A stretch of DNA of 64,000 bases from DASUAS01 sp963841415 (GCA_963841415.1 CAWJCN010000003.1:496001-560000); one strand, 5' to 3'; shown: positions 1-8,600, counted from the first letter of the stretch. Translations and numbers: made by a program. Notes: a model not told the origin generated them from the sequence alone.

Positions 1-1
1 A

Positions 2-499
2 CGCGCGCGCGGTGAGCCAGGGGTCGACGGCGCGGAACTCGCCGCCGTCGATGCCGGCCTGCAGCACCGTCTCCACGCGCCGCTCGTACTCGCGGCGGCG
101 GGTGCGGAACTGCTCGGCGCGCTCGTCGGTGAGGGCAGGGAACTCGTGGAGGAACACCCACACGTGGTCGGGGTAGCGGTGGATGACGTCGAGCAACTCG
201 GTGCCGAGCATCGTCAACTGCTCCGACGGTGACCCGCCCGCGACGACGACGCGGTCGGCACCGAGCATCACCTCGTCCATGACGCGGTCGTGGATGGCGG
301 CGAGCAGCTCTTCCTTCGAGCCGATGTAGTAGTAGAACGCGCCCTTGCCGAAGCCGTTGACCTCGCAGAGCTCGGCGATGCCGGTTGCGTGGTAGCCGCG
401 GCGCGCGAACACCTGTGCCGACGTGTCGATGATCGCGTCGCGCCGGTCGTTCCACCGGGCGCTGCGCTTCGGATCGTCGGTCGTCGCAGGCTCGGCCAT
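2..499 (-). CDS. TetR-family transcriptional regulator, C-terminus beyond the window edge
   Basis: Reads on the minus strand from ATG at 499 and stays open to the window edge, so only the first 166 codons are visible. The N-terminal 60 residues form a TetR helix-turn-helix, with the typical FARRGYHATGIAEL and GFGKGAFYYYIGSKEEL stretches. The rest is the helical ligand-binding domain. It lies 32 bp downstream of the crotonase gene on the same strand and probably shares its transcript. A TACGGT -10-like hexamer at 508-513, 8 nt before the ATG, could also give a leaderless mRNA. Its likely targets are the related palindromes near 1332, 5339 and 8503; that link is inferred from proximity and shared motifs. 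The effector is unknown, perhaps an acyl-CoA. Confidence 0.9.
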   Translation of the reverse strand, partial: MAEPATTDDPKRSARWNDRRDAIIDTSAQVFARRGYHATGIAELCEVNGFGKGAFYYYIGSKEELLAAIHDRVMDEVMLGADRVVVAGGSPSEQLTMLGTELLDVIHRYPDHVWVFLHEFPALTDERAEQFRTRRREYERRVETVLQAGIDGGEFRAVDPWLTARA

Positions 500-531
500 C
501 GACACCGACCGTACCTCGCGGGGTGCCGACA

Positions 532-1317
532 TCAGCGACCCTGCCAGTGCGGCTGGCGCTTCTCGGCGAACGCGCGGAGTCCTTCGTCGGCGTCGTCCGA
601 CTCGAGCAGACCATCGAGCAGCGCCCGTGACTGCGCGCGGAGCGCGGCGTCGTCCGTCTGGGCGGCGGCCCGTACGACCCGGCGGCTCGCGCGCACCGCG
701 AGGGGGCCAGCCGACGCGATCTGGTGGGCGACGCGCATCGCCTCGTCGAGCGCCTCACCGGCATCGACCAGACGGCTCACGAGACCGAGCGCGAACGCAC
801 GCGTGGCGTCGATCGGTTCGCCGGTGAGGATGGCGTCCATCGCGGCGGCGCCGCCGATGGCGCGGGGGAGACGGAACAACCCGCCGGCGGCGGCGATCAG
901 ATTGCGCTGTACCTCGGCCAGCCCGAACGACGACCGCGTGGTCGCGACCACGACGTCGGCGGCGAGCACGATCTCGAGTCCGCCCGCGGTCGCGAGACCG
1001 TCGACCGCGACCACGATCGGCTTCTCGCGCTCCCGATACACGAACCCGGCGAACCCACCGCGTTCGGTGTCGAGCGTGGCCGCGGTGCCGGTGGCGCGGA
1101 TCACCTTGAGGTCGGCGCCCGCGCAGAACACGGGGCGGGGATGGCCGTCGGTGTTGGCGCCGAGCACGCCGACCCGCACGTCGGGGTCGTCCTCGATGCG
1201 GTCGACGGCGGCTTCGATTGCGAGCGCCATCTCACGGTCGACCGCGTTGCGTGCTTCGGGCCGGTTGAGCGTGATGACCCCGACGTGGTCGGAGGAGGAG
1301 TACAGGACCGGCGCCAC
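532..1317 (-). CDS. enoyl-CoA hydratase/isomerase family protein (crotonase)
   Basis: A 261-residue crotonase, the normal length for the family, starting at GTG 1317 behind a GAGG ribosome site. The oxyanion-hole region FCAGADL (about 64-70) and the AAGGLFRLPRAIG stretch are present. The first catalytic Glu of classical hydratases is kept (Glu135). The position of the second carries Asp161, so simple hydratase activity is likely but not certain. It probably acts on an unsaturated acyl-CoA in the cytoplasm. It is the first gene of an operon with the TetR gene and is divergent from the SDR at 1377; a palindromic operator lies between them. Confidence 0.9.
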   Translation of the reverse strand: MAPVLYSSSDHVGVITLNRPEARNAVDREMALAIEAAVDRIEDDPDVRVGVLGANTDGHPRPVFCAGADLKVIRATGTAATLDTERGGFAGFVYREREKPIVVAVDGLATAGGLEIVLAADVVVATTRSSFGLAEVQRNLIAAAGGLFRLPRAIGGAAAMDAILTGEPIDATRAFALGLVSRLVDAGEALDEAMRVAHQIASAGPLAVRASRRVVRAAAQTDDAALRAQSRALLDGLLESDDADEGLRAFAEKRQPHWQGR

Positions 1318-1329
1318 GACCTCAAATGT

Positions 1330-1347
1330 AGAGTGACTGGTCAGTAC
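1330..1347. promoter_or_regulatory. candidate TetR operator 1 (divergent promoter)
   Basis: The short gap between the crotonase and the SDR holds ACTGGTCAGT inside a longer match to the operators at 5339 and 8503. The shared pattern is ACYGRnCRGTACA and the half-site CRGTACA is invariant in all three. A TACATT-like -10 for the minus-strand gene lies just beside it, so a bound repressor would block it. Binding by the local TetR protein is inferred. Confidence 0.55.
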
Positions 1348-1376
1348 AGAAGAACCACGACGACGACGGTGGGGGT

Positions 1377-2279
1377 ATGGGCACGTACGGCTTCGAGGGG
1401 CGGGTGGCGGTGGTGACCGGTGCCGGCCGGGGGATCGGCCGCGCCCACGCCCGCTTGCTGGCGGAGCGCGGCGCGAGCGTGGTGGTGAACGACCTGGGCG
1501 GCTCGACCGCGGGCGTCGGCGCCGACGGCGGACCAGCGGCCGCCGTGGTCGGGGAGATCGTCGCAGCGGGTGGCACCGCGGTCGCCGACGCCAGCGACGT
1601 GGCCGACGAGGCGGGCGCGCAGGCGCTGGTCGACACCGCGGCGGAGCACTTCGGCCGCATCGACGTGGTGGTGAACAACGCCGGGATCATCCGTTGGGCC
1701 GACTTCCCCGACGCCGACGCGGAGCACGTGGCCAGCCACCTCGCGGTGCACCTCGGCGGCTCGTTCAACACCATTCGGGCCGCGTGGTCGCGCATGGTGG
1801 AGCAGGGCTACGGCCGCATCGTCAACACCACGTCAACGGGCATGTTCGGGTTGCCCAACAACGTGGGCTACGCGACCGCGAAGGCCGCGGTCGTCGGGAT
1901 GACGCGCAGCCTGGCGACGGCCGGTCGCGCGCACGACATCAAGGTCAACCTCGTCGCGCCGGCCGCGTTCACGCGCATGGCTGGTGCGGCCGACGACGAC
2001 TCACCGATGGCCACCCAGATGGCGCCCGACCTCGTCGCGCCGATGGTCGCGTTCCTCGCGCACGAAGACTGCCCCGTGACGGGCGAGATCTACGCCGCTG
2101 GTGCGGGGCGGTTCGCGCGCATCTTCATCGCGCAGGCGCCGGGGTACGTCGACACCACCGGCGCGCCGAGCGTCGAGGACGTCGCCGCGCACTGGCCGGA
2201 GATCAACGACGACTCCGGCTACACGGTGCCGGCCGACCTCATGGCCTGGTCAGCGACGTTCCTCGCCCACCTGGGCTGA
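1377..2279 (+). CDS. SDR-family NAD(P)-dependent oxidoreductase
   Basis: A 300-residue short-chain dehydrogenase with the cofactor motif TGAGRGIG (residues 14-21), NNAG near 100 and the catalytic set Ser153, Tyr165 and Lys169. The C-terminus is about 50 residues longer than a minimal SDR. This long form resembles the dehydrogenase domain of multifunctional beta-oxidation enzymes, so a 3-hydroxyacyl-CoA or steroid-like hydroxyl substrate is plausible. The ATG at 1377 follows a GGTGGGGG ribosome site. It diverges from the crotonase and converges on the acyl-CoA ligase, which ends 6 bp beyond its stop. Its control by operator 1 is inferred. Confidence 0.9.
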   Translation: MGTYGFEGRVAVVTGAGRGIGRAHARLLAERGASVVVNDLGGSTAGVGADGGPAAAVVGEIVAAGGTAVADASDVADEAGAQALVDTAAEHFGRIDVVVNNAGIIRWADFPDADAEHVASHLAVHLGGSFNTIRAAWSRMVEQGYGRIVNTTSTGMFGLPNNVGYATAKAAVVGMTRSLATAGRAHDIKVNLVAPAAFTRMAGAADDDSPMATQMAPDLVAPMVAFLAHEDCPVTGEIYAAGAGRFARIFIAQAPGYVDTTGAPSVEDVAAHWPEINDDSGYTVPADLMAWSATFLAHLG

Positions 2280-2285
2280 GCTCCT

Positions 2286-3824
2286 TCACGTCAGTGTCCG
2301 TAGCTCGCGCTTGAGGACCTTGCCTGACGGGTTGCGGGGGAGGGCGTCGATGAACACGACGTCCTTCGGCACCTTGAACCTGGCGAGCTGCGTGCGGCAG
2401 TGCTGGATGAGCTCGTCCGAGGTGGGCGTCGCGTCGGCCGCGAGCACCACGTAGGCGATCGGCACCTCGCCCCACCGCTCGTCGGGGCGCCCGACCACCG
2501 CCACCTCCACCACGGCCGGGTGCTCGTCGAGCACCCGCTCGACCTCGGAGCTGGCGATGTTCTCGCCCCCCGACACGATCATGTCCTTGAGGCGGTCGAC
2601 GATGTAGACGAAGCCGTCGGCGTCGCGCACGCCGATGTCGCCGGTGTGGAACCATCCGCCGGCGAACGCCTTCTGGGTGGCGTCGGGATCGCGCCAGTAG
2701 CCCGCGAACACCTTGGGGCCCCGCAGCACCACTTCCCCGCGTTCGTCGGCGGGGAGTGGCGCGCCGTGCTCGTCCCAGATGTCGAGCTCGAGGTACTGGC
2801 AGGGGCGGCCCACGCTGCCGAGCTTCGACACCGTGTGGTCACGGTCGAGGAAGGTGTCGCCTGACACCGTCTCGGTGAGGCCGTACGCGTCGGCGAACCA
2901 CGCTGACGGGAACGTGGCGCGGATCCGCTCGATGGTGGGGATCGGCATCTTCTCGCCGCCGGCGATGATCACGCGCACCGACGACAGGTCGCGACCCTCG
3001 ATGCCGGGGACGTCGAGGACGGCCCGGACCATCGCCGGCGCGGCCCAGATCGTGGTGACCCGCGACCGTTCGATCTCGTCGACGACGCGCGTCGCGTCGA
3101 AGGTGGTGTGGATCATCGTCGTCGCGCCCACCGCGATCATCGTCGTGGTGACGAGATCGAGCGCGCCGACGTGGTAGAGCGGGCCGCACGCGAGACCGAC
3201 GTCGTCGGCGGTCACGCCGAGCTCCACGACGTGCGCGGCGTTCTTCCACGCCAGGTTCGCGTGCGTGATCATCACGCCCTTTGGACGTCCGGTCGTTCCC
3301 GACGTGTACATCAGGCGATGCACGTCGTCGGCCGCCGCCGGCGCGCGCGGCGGGGGCGGCGCACTCGCAGACAGGTCGGCGAACCGTTCCCAACCGGGCA
3401 CGGGATCCTCGGTGATGCACACGCGCGCGAGCTCGCGGTCGAGATCCTCGGCGGCTTCGTCGGCGAGGGCCGCCAGCGTGTGGTCGCACACGAGGGCGCG
3501 CGCGCCCGAGTGCTCGAGGATGAAGCGCAGCTCGGGCGCGGCCAGCCGCCAGTTGATCGGCATCGCGATGGCGCCGAGGTGGTTGGCGGCGAAGATCGTG
3601 GCCAGGAACTCGAGGTTGTTGTACGACAACAGCGCGACGACGTCGCCGGCGCGCAGGCCGCGCGCGTCCATCCCCCCGGCCACCGCGGCCGACCAGTCCT
3701 GCATCTCGCGGTACGTCACCGCGCGCTCGCCGTGCACCGCGATCAGCTGGTCGGGCGTCCTGCGGGCGTGGTGCTCCAAGACGCTGCACCAGCTCAGGTC
3801 GGGCTGCACGTCAGGGTGCGGCAT
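2286..3824 (-). CDS. AMP-dependent acyl-CoA synthetase/ligase (FadD-like)
   Basis: A 512-residue ANL-superfamily enzyme that adenylates a carboxylic acid and transfers it to CoA. The P-loop YTSGTTGRPKG lies at about 173-183, the WFHTGDIG hinge motif follows in the C-terminal half, and the catalytic Lys sits in PSGKVLKREL near the end. The ATG at 3824 is preferred over longer frames because it gives the family length and overlaps the end of the upstream SDR by 14 bp, which points to translational coupling. It is the last gene of a three-gene minus-strand operon (SDR, SDR, ligase). The acyl substrate cannot be read from the sequence. Confidence 0.93.
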   Translation of the reverse strand: MPHPDVQPDLSWCSVLEHHARRTPDQLIAVHGERAVTYREMQDWSAAVAGGMDARGLRAGDVVALLSYNNLEFLATIFAANHLGAIAMPINWRLAAPELRFILEHSGARALVCDHTLAALADEAAEDLDRELARVCITEDPVPGWERFADLSASAPPPPRAPAAADDVHRLMYTSGTTGRPKGVMITHANLAWKNAAHVVELGVTADDVGLACGPLYHVGALDLVTTTMIAVGATTMIHTTFDATRVVDEIERSRVTTIWAAPAMVRAVLDVPGIEGRDLSSVRVIIAGGEKMPIPTIERIRATFPSAWFADAYGLTETVSGDTFLDRDHTVSKLGSVGRPCQYLELDIWDEHGAPLPADERGEVVLRGPKVFAGYWRDPDATQKAFAGGWFHTGDIGVRDADGFVYIVDRLKDMIVSGGENIASSEVERVLDEHPAVVEVAVVGRPDERWGEVPIAYVVLAADATPTSDELIQHCRTQLARFKVPKDVVFIDALPRNPSGKVLKRELRTLT

Positions 3825-4548
3825 ACCCGCCGTCGACCACGATCGCCGATCCCGTCGTCCACCGGGCCGCGTCGCTCGCCAGGTAGGAGTACGCACCGAC
3901 CAGGTCGGCGGCGTCTCCGAGACCGAGCGGATGCTTGACCGCGATGGCGTCGATCGCTTCGGTGGGGAGTCCCTCGTGGATACCGGAGAGGAAGGTCCCC
4001 GGGCACACACAATTGACGCGGATGCCGTCGCGCGCGTACTCGACGGCGGCGACCTTCGCGAGTTGGATCACCGCCGCCTTCGTCGCGCAATACGGCGCGG
4101 CGTGCGACCACGCGGTGAGACCGGCAACCGAGGCGGTGACCACGATGGATCCCGACTGCTGCGCGCGCATCACCGGCACCGCGGCCGTGATGCCGTTGAC
4201 CGCGCCGAGCACGTTGACGCGGAAGGCGCGCTCCCAGTCGTCGGTGGTGAGGTTGTGGATCCGCCCGTTGGGTGACAGCACCCCGGCGTTGCTCACGAGC
4301 ACGTCGAGCCGCCCGAAGCGCTCGACCGCGCGCGCCACCACCGCGTCGACGTCGGCGGGCTGGCTGACGTCGGCGAGCAGGGTCTCGACCTCGCCTCGCT
4401 CCCCGGGCAGGCCGTCGACGGTCGACGAGAGCATGGCGTCGCTGAGGTCGCTGAGGACGACGTCGGTGTCGGGCTCACCGGCGAAGCGCTGCGACAGCGC
4501 CGCACCGAGTGTCCCGCCCGCGCCGGTGATCGCGACAACACGCCTCAT
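3811..4548 (-). CDS. SDR-family oxidoreductase
   Basis: A 245-residue classical SDR with TGAGGTLG at the N-terminus (8-15), SNAG at 86-89 and the catalytic set Ser140, Tyr153 and Lys157, ending in the usual VVDGGY. The ATG at 4548 overlaps the stop of the upstream SDR by 4 bp (ATGA). Its own stop lies inside the start of the ligase gene, so all three are coupled. It probably oxidises or reduces a hydroxy/keto intermediate of the same pathway. The substrate is unknown. Confidence 0.92.
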   Translation of the reverse strand: MRRVVAITGAGGTLGAALSQRFAGEPDTDVVLSDLSDAMLSSTVDGLPGERGEVETLLADVSQPADVDAVVARAVERFGRLDVLVSNAGVLSPNGRIHNLTTDDWERAFRVNVLGAVNGITAAVPVMRAQQSGSIVVTASVAGLTAWSHAAPYCATKAAVIQLAKVAAVEYARDGIRVNCVCPGTFLSGIHEGLPTEAIDAIAVKHPLGLGDAADLVGAYSYLASDAARWTTGSAIVVDGGYAAP

Positions 4549-5324
4549 ACGAGCAGGTACCCGCCGTCGACGGTGAGCACGGTGCCGGTGACGAACGCCG
4601 AGGCGTCCGACGCGAGGAACAGGTACGCGCCGACGAGGTCGGCGGGTGAGCCCCAACGCTGCATCGCGGTGTGGGCGAGCACGTTCGGGCCGAGCTCGGG
4701 GTGCTGCTTCCACTGCTCGACCAGCGGCGAGTCGAACCAGCCCGGCGCGACCACGTTCACCGTGATGCCATCAGCCGCGAGGTCGAGCGCGAGCGCCTTG
4801 GCCAGGCCGACCAGCCCGGCCTTCGACGCGCTGTAGGCGGCGAGCCCCTGGCGCGGGCGCTCGCCGATGACCGAGCCGGTGAAGATGATCCGGCCGCCCC
4901 CGCTCATCACCCGGGACGCGGCGCGGGCGCCGAGGAACGCGCCGGTGAGGTTCACGTCGATGATCTTGCGCCACACCGACGCGTCGGTCCCTCGTGGTCC
5001 GGCGACCAGGGGCGAGATCCCGGCGTTGCAGATCCACCCGTCGACGCCGCCCCACTCGTCGACGACGGCGTCGGCGACCGCCTCGTTGACCTCTTCGTCG
5101 GTCACCTCACCGGGGAGCACCAACGAAGGCCCCGGGAGGTCGTCGGCCAACGCCTTGAGGTCGGCCTCGGTGCGGGCGACGAGCGCGACCCGGGCGCCAC
5201 CGTGCGAGAGCGCAGTCGCGACGATCCGCCCCAGGCCGCGGCCGGCGCCGGTGATCACCACTCGCTTGCCGGTCACGTCGCCCGGAGGGGCGAAGGACGC
5301 GGGGATGTCGATCTCGCCGGTCAT
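4545..5324 (-). CDS. SDR-family oxidoreductase, first gene of operon
   Basis: A 259-residue SDR with the cofactor motif TGAGRGLG (25-32), CNAG at 99-102 and catalytic Ser151, Tyr164 and Lys168. The ATG at 5324 is chosen because an AGGGAG ribosome site lies 7 nt upstream; an upstream in-frame ATG at 5360 would run back through the operator. It is the promoter-proximal gene of the SDR-SDR-ligase operon and diverges from the E1 gene. The 16-bp palindrome at 5339-5354 lies 15 bp upstream and is the likely control site. Confidence 0.92.
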   Translation of the reverse strand: MTGEIDIPASFAPPGDVTGKRVVITGAGRGLGRIVATALSHGGARVALVARTEADLKALADDLPGPSLVLPGEVTDEEVNEAVADAVVDEWGGVDGWICNAGISPLVAGPRGTDASVWRKIIDVNLTGAFLGARAASRVMSGGGRIIFTGSVIGERPRQGLAAYSASKAGLVGLAKALALDLAADGITVNVVAPGWFDSPLVEQWKQHPELGPNVLAHTAMQRWGSPADLVGAYLFLASDASAFVTGTVLTVDGGYLLV

Positions 5325-5338
5325 CGCGCTCCCTGCTT

Positions 5339-5354
5339 TGTACCGATCAGTACA
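5339..5354. promoter_or_regulatory. candidate TetR operator 2 (16-bp near-perfect palindrome)
   Basis: TGTACCGATCAGTACA pairs at 14 of its 16 positions. It sits between the divergent SDR and E1 genes and ends 11 bp before the E1 start codon. A TACAAT hexamer at 5351-5356 overlaps its right arm and would place the E1 transcript start at or near its ATG, so repressor and polymerase would compete. It matches operators 1 and 3. Confidence 0.7.
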
Positions 5355-5365
5355 ATACACGGCCC

Positions 5366-7330
5366 ATGTCCGACGACACCGACCTCCTCGAGCTGCACCG
5401 GCGGATGCTCGTCATCCGCGGCTTCGAGGAGCGCGTCTCGGCGCTCTACCGCGACGGCGAGGTCCCCGGGTTCGTGCACCTCTCGATCGGGCAGGAGGCC
5501 TCGGCGGTCGGGGCGTGTTGGCCACTCCGCCGGACCGACGTGATCACGTCGACGCACCGCGGCCACGGGCACTGCCTGGCCAAGGGCCTCGACCCGCCGG
5601 GGATGTTCGCGGAGCTCATGGCGCGAGACGACGGCACGAACCGCGGGCGGGGCGGATCGATGCACATCGCCGACCCGACACTGGGCATCTTCGGCGCCAA
5701 CGGCATCGTCGCCGCGGGGCTGCCGATCGCGGTCGGTGCCGCCACCGCCGCGCAGCTGCGCGACGACGGCACGGTCGCGGTGGCGTTCTTCGGCGATGGT
5801 GCGGTTGCGCACGGCACGTTCCACGAGGCGGTGAACCTCGCCGCGGTGTGGCGCCTGCCGGTGATCTTCTTCTGCGAGAACAACGGCTACGCGGAGTTCT
5901 CGCCGGCGGCGACGCAGCATGCCGCGACGCTCGAGCAGCGCGCCGGCGGGTACGGGATCGACTTCGTCGCGGTCGACGGCAACGACGTCGCCGCCACCGC
6001 CGCCGCGATGACGACCGTGGTCGACGCCGTCCGCGCCGGCCGTGGTCCCGTCATCGTCGAGGCGACGACGTACCGATGGCACGGTCACTATGAAGGCGAC
6101 CCCGAGCGGTACCGCTCCGAGGACGAGGTGCGGGAGTGGGAAGCGCGCGACCCGCTCGTCGTGAGCGCACGCCACCTCCGAGAAACGGGAATCGGCGACG
6201 AGACCCTCGATGCCATGCAACGCGCGGTCGACGAGGAGCTCGACGCCGCGGTCGAGGCTGCGCGGCGCGCCCCGCCACCCGCGGTGACGTCGCTCCACGA
6301 CTTCGTGGTGAGTCCGCGCGTCGAGACCCCCGAACCGCGCGCGTTGCGTCCGGACGTTCCGATCTTCCGCACGATGGACGCGGTGCACGCCGCGTTGGAG
6401 CAGGAGCTCGCGGCCGACGACCGCGTGTTCGTCGCCGGCATCGACGTCGCCGCGGGTGGAAACGTGTTCGGCCTGACGCGCGGCCTCCACGATCGCTTCG
6501 GCACGCGCGTCCGCGACACCCCGATCTCGGAGAGCGCGATCGTCGGAGTCGCGGTGGGCGCGGCGATGGCAGGAATGCGGCCGGTCGTCGAGCTGATGTA
6601 CCTCGACTTCCTCGGGGTGTGCCTCGACCAGCTCCTCAACCAGGCGGCGAAGCTTCCCTTCATGACCGGCGGCGCGGCGCCGATGGCGCTCACCGTGCGG
6701 ACGCAGTTCGGTGCCGGTCGGTCGTCGGGGAGCCAGCACTCGCAGAGCCTCGAGGCACTGCTCGCGCACATCCCCGGCCTCACCGTGGTCATGCCGTCGA
6801 CGCCGGCTGACACCTACGGGTTGTTGCGCGCCGCGATCCACGACCCCAACCCGGTCGTGTTCATCGAGCACCGGCTGCTCTACGGCATGAAAGGCCCGCA
6901 ACCGCCGGAAGACCACATGGTTCCCATCGGCCGGGCGGCGATCGTGCGGCCCGGTGACGACGTCACCGTCGTGTCGGTCTCCCGCATGGTGCACGAGGCG
7001 CTCGCCGCCGCCGACCTGCTCGCGGCCGAGGGTGTCTCCGCCGAGGTGATCGACCTGCGTACCGTCGCCCCGCTCGACACCGCGACGATCCTCGAATCGG
7101 TGGCGCGGACCAGCCGGCTGGTGATCGTGCACGAGGCGGTCGTGCCGTTCGGGATCGGCGCCGAGATCGCGGCCACGGTGGCGCGGGAGGGGTTCTGGGA
7201 CCTCGACGCGCCGATCGAACGGGTCGGTGCACCTCCGACCCCGCCGCCCTACGCGCCCGACCTGGAGCGCGCGTGGCTCCCTGACCGCGACGACATCGTC
7301 GCCGCGATCCGGCGAGTCGTACGCGCGTGA
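5366..7330 (+). CDS. fused alpha/beta thiamine-diphosphate 2-oxoacid dehydrogenase E1
   Basis: A 654-residue single-chain fusion of E1 alpha (about 1-320) and E1 beta (about 335-654). The thiamine-diphosphate signature runs from GDG at 143-145 to ENN at 171-173. The beta half has the ISE and QHSQS elements of transketolase-like subunits. Such E1 proteins decarboxylate a 2-oxo acid and pass the acyl group to a lipoyl E2, but neither E2 nor E3 is encoded nearby. The start at ATG 5366 lacks a clear ribosome site and follows a TACAAT box by 9 nt, which fits leaderless translation. It is co-regulated with the SDR/ligase operon through the shared palindrome (inferred). Substrate could be pyruvate, a branched 2-oxo acid or acetoin. 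Confidence 0.92.
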   Translation: MSDDTDLLELHRRMLVIRGFEERVSALYRDGEVPGFVHLSIGQEASAVGACWPLRRTDVITSTHRGHGHCLAKGLDPPGMFAELMARDDGTNRGRGGSMHIADPTLGIFGANGIVAAGLPIAVGAATAAQLRDDGTVAVAFFGDGAVAHGTFHEAVNLAAVWRLPVIFFCENNGYAEFSPAATQHAATLEQRAGGYGIDFVAVDGNDVAATAAAMTTVVDAVRAGRGPVIVEATTYRWHGHYEGDPERYRSEDEVREWEARDPLVVSARHLRETGIGDETLDAMQRAVDEELDAAVEAARRAPPPAVTSLHDFVVSPRVETPEPRALRPDVPIFRTMDAVHAALEQELAADDRVFVAGIDVAAGGNVFGLTRGLHDRFGTRVRDTPISESAIVGVAVGAAMAGMRPVVELMYLDFLGVCLDQLLNQAAKLPFMTGGAAPMALTVRTQFGAGRSSGSQHSQSLEALLAHIPGLTVVMPSTPADTYGLLRAAIHDPNPVVFIEHRLLYGMKGPQPPEDHMVPIGRAAIVRPGDDVTVVSVSRMVHEALAAADLLAAEGVSAEVIDLRTVAPLDTATILESVARTSRLVIVHEAVVPFGIGAEIAATVAREGFWDLDAPIERVGAPPTPPPYAPDLERAWLPDRDDIVAAIRRVVRA

Positions 7331-7340
7331 GCGGGAAGGC

Positions 7341-8488
7341 TCAGCAGCCGAGCGCGCGTGCGATCACGAGGTGCTGGATCTCGTTGGTGCCTTCGCCGAT
7401 CTCGAGCACCTTCGCGTCGCAGTAGAAGCGAGCCACCGTGGACTCCAGCATGTAGCCGAGACCCCCGTGGATCTGGACCGCCTCTGACGCGGCCCACGTG
7501 GCGAGGCGGCTCGCCTTCAGCTTCGCCATCGCCGCTTCTTTGAGGAACGGTTGCCCGCGGTCGCGCAAGTAGGCCGCGCGGTACGTGAGCCACCGCGCCG
7601 CTTCGAGCTCGGTGGCGATGTCGGCCAACTTGAACTGCGTCGCCTGGAACTTGGCGATCGGCTGGCCGAACTGCACGCGCTGCCCCGCGTAGTCGAGGGC
7701 GAGATCGAGCACGGCCTGCGCGAGGCTGAGCGACAGCGCGGCGATCGAGATGCGGCCGACCTCGAGCGTCTGGAGGAACTGGCCGAGTCCCATCGCAGGG
7801 TCGCCGACGAGGTGGTCGTCGGCGACCCACACGTCGTCGAACCACAGCTCGCGCGTGTCGAGCCCGCGCCAGCCGATGCCGCGCATCTTCGGGCCCATCG
7901 TGAAGCCCGGTGTGTCCTTCTCGATGACGAAGCTCGCGTAGGTCGGCTTGCCGTCGTCGCCCGCCTCCGTGCGGGCCAACAGCGTCACGCCGAACGACAT
8001 GTCGGTGCCGGCGTTCGAGATGAAGGTCTTGCGGCCGTTCACCATCCACCCGCCGTCGTGACGGACCGCGCGCGTCTGGATGCCCGCGCGTCGGAGCCGG
8101 CGTCAGGTTCCGTGAGGCCGAACGCGCCGAGGACGCGGCCCTCGGCGAGCGGGCGGAGCCAGCGCTCCCGCTGCTCGTCGGTGCCGAAGAGGAGGAGCGG
8201 CAACGATCCGATCGTCACGTGGGCCTGCCACGCCGCGGCGACCGACTGGTCGGCGAGGCCGAGTTGCTCCATCGCGGCGACGAAGCCCACCGTCGTCATG
8301 CCGATGCCGCCCCACCGCTCGGGCACCAGCACGCCCAGGAGTCCGAGCGCGCCCATCTCGCGCAGCAGGTCGGTCGGGCAGACGGCGTCGTCCCACGCCT
8401 GGGGCGCCCGCACCGCGATCTCCTTCCGGGCGAACTCCCGGCAGAGCTCTGCGAGGTCGCGCTCGGCCTCGCTCAGCGAGAAGTCCAT
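7341..8488 (-). CDS. acyl-CoA dehydrogenase, interrupted by a frameshift
   Basis: Two minus-strand frames together give one full-length acyl-CoA dehydrogenase of about 380 residues. The first (from ATG 8488) carries the N-terminal helical domain and the FAD-binding LTEPDAGSDA. The second carries the beta domain, IHGGLGYM and the catalytic Glu in IGEGTNEIQ. The break lies in the CGCGCG run at about 8085-8090; removing two bases restores a continuous DAGIQTRAVRHDGGW junction. It should oxidise an acyl-CoA to the 2-enoyl-CoA with FAD. Operator 3 lies just upstream. The precise clean break argues for a sequence error or a very recent mutation. Confidence 0.88.
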
Positions 8489-8502
8489 CGCCCGATGTTA
8501 TT

Positions 8503-8516
8503 GGACCGGACGGTAC
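8503..8516. promoter_or_regulatory. candidate TetR operator 3
   Basis: Upstream of the acyl-CoA dehydrogenase start lies a palindrome, TGGACCGGACGGTACA, with 12 of 16 positions paired. It shares ACCGrnCrGTACA with the sites near 1332 and 5339. The start codon is about 13 bp away, so binding would block transcription. Membership in one regulon is inferred. Confidence 0.6.
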
Positions 8517-8569
8517 AAACTGGAGTTTGGTCGCGCCGGCCGGGGAAGACGCACACGTTGCCGTCGTCG

Positions 8570-8600
8570 TAGGAACGAATCGTTTGCCGAATCGTTCCTA
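8570..8600. terminator. 13-bp inverted repeat, possible terminator
   Basis: Two 13-bp arms (8570-8582 and 8588-8600) pair with one mismatch around a 5-nt loop. It lies in the 253-bp gap between the methyltransferase stop and the acyl-CoA dehydrogenase promoter, downstream of the methyltransferase on its strand. A terminator role fits its place, but no T-run follows. The gap holds no gene that I can support. Confidence 0.5.

Noticed and set aside
3825..4010. N-terminal extension of the acyl-CoA ligase
   Set aside because: It overlaps the upstream SDR completely and is Ser/Arg-rich; ATG 3824 gives the normal length and a short overlap.
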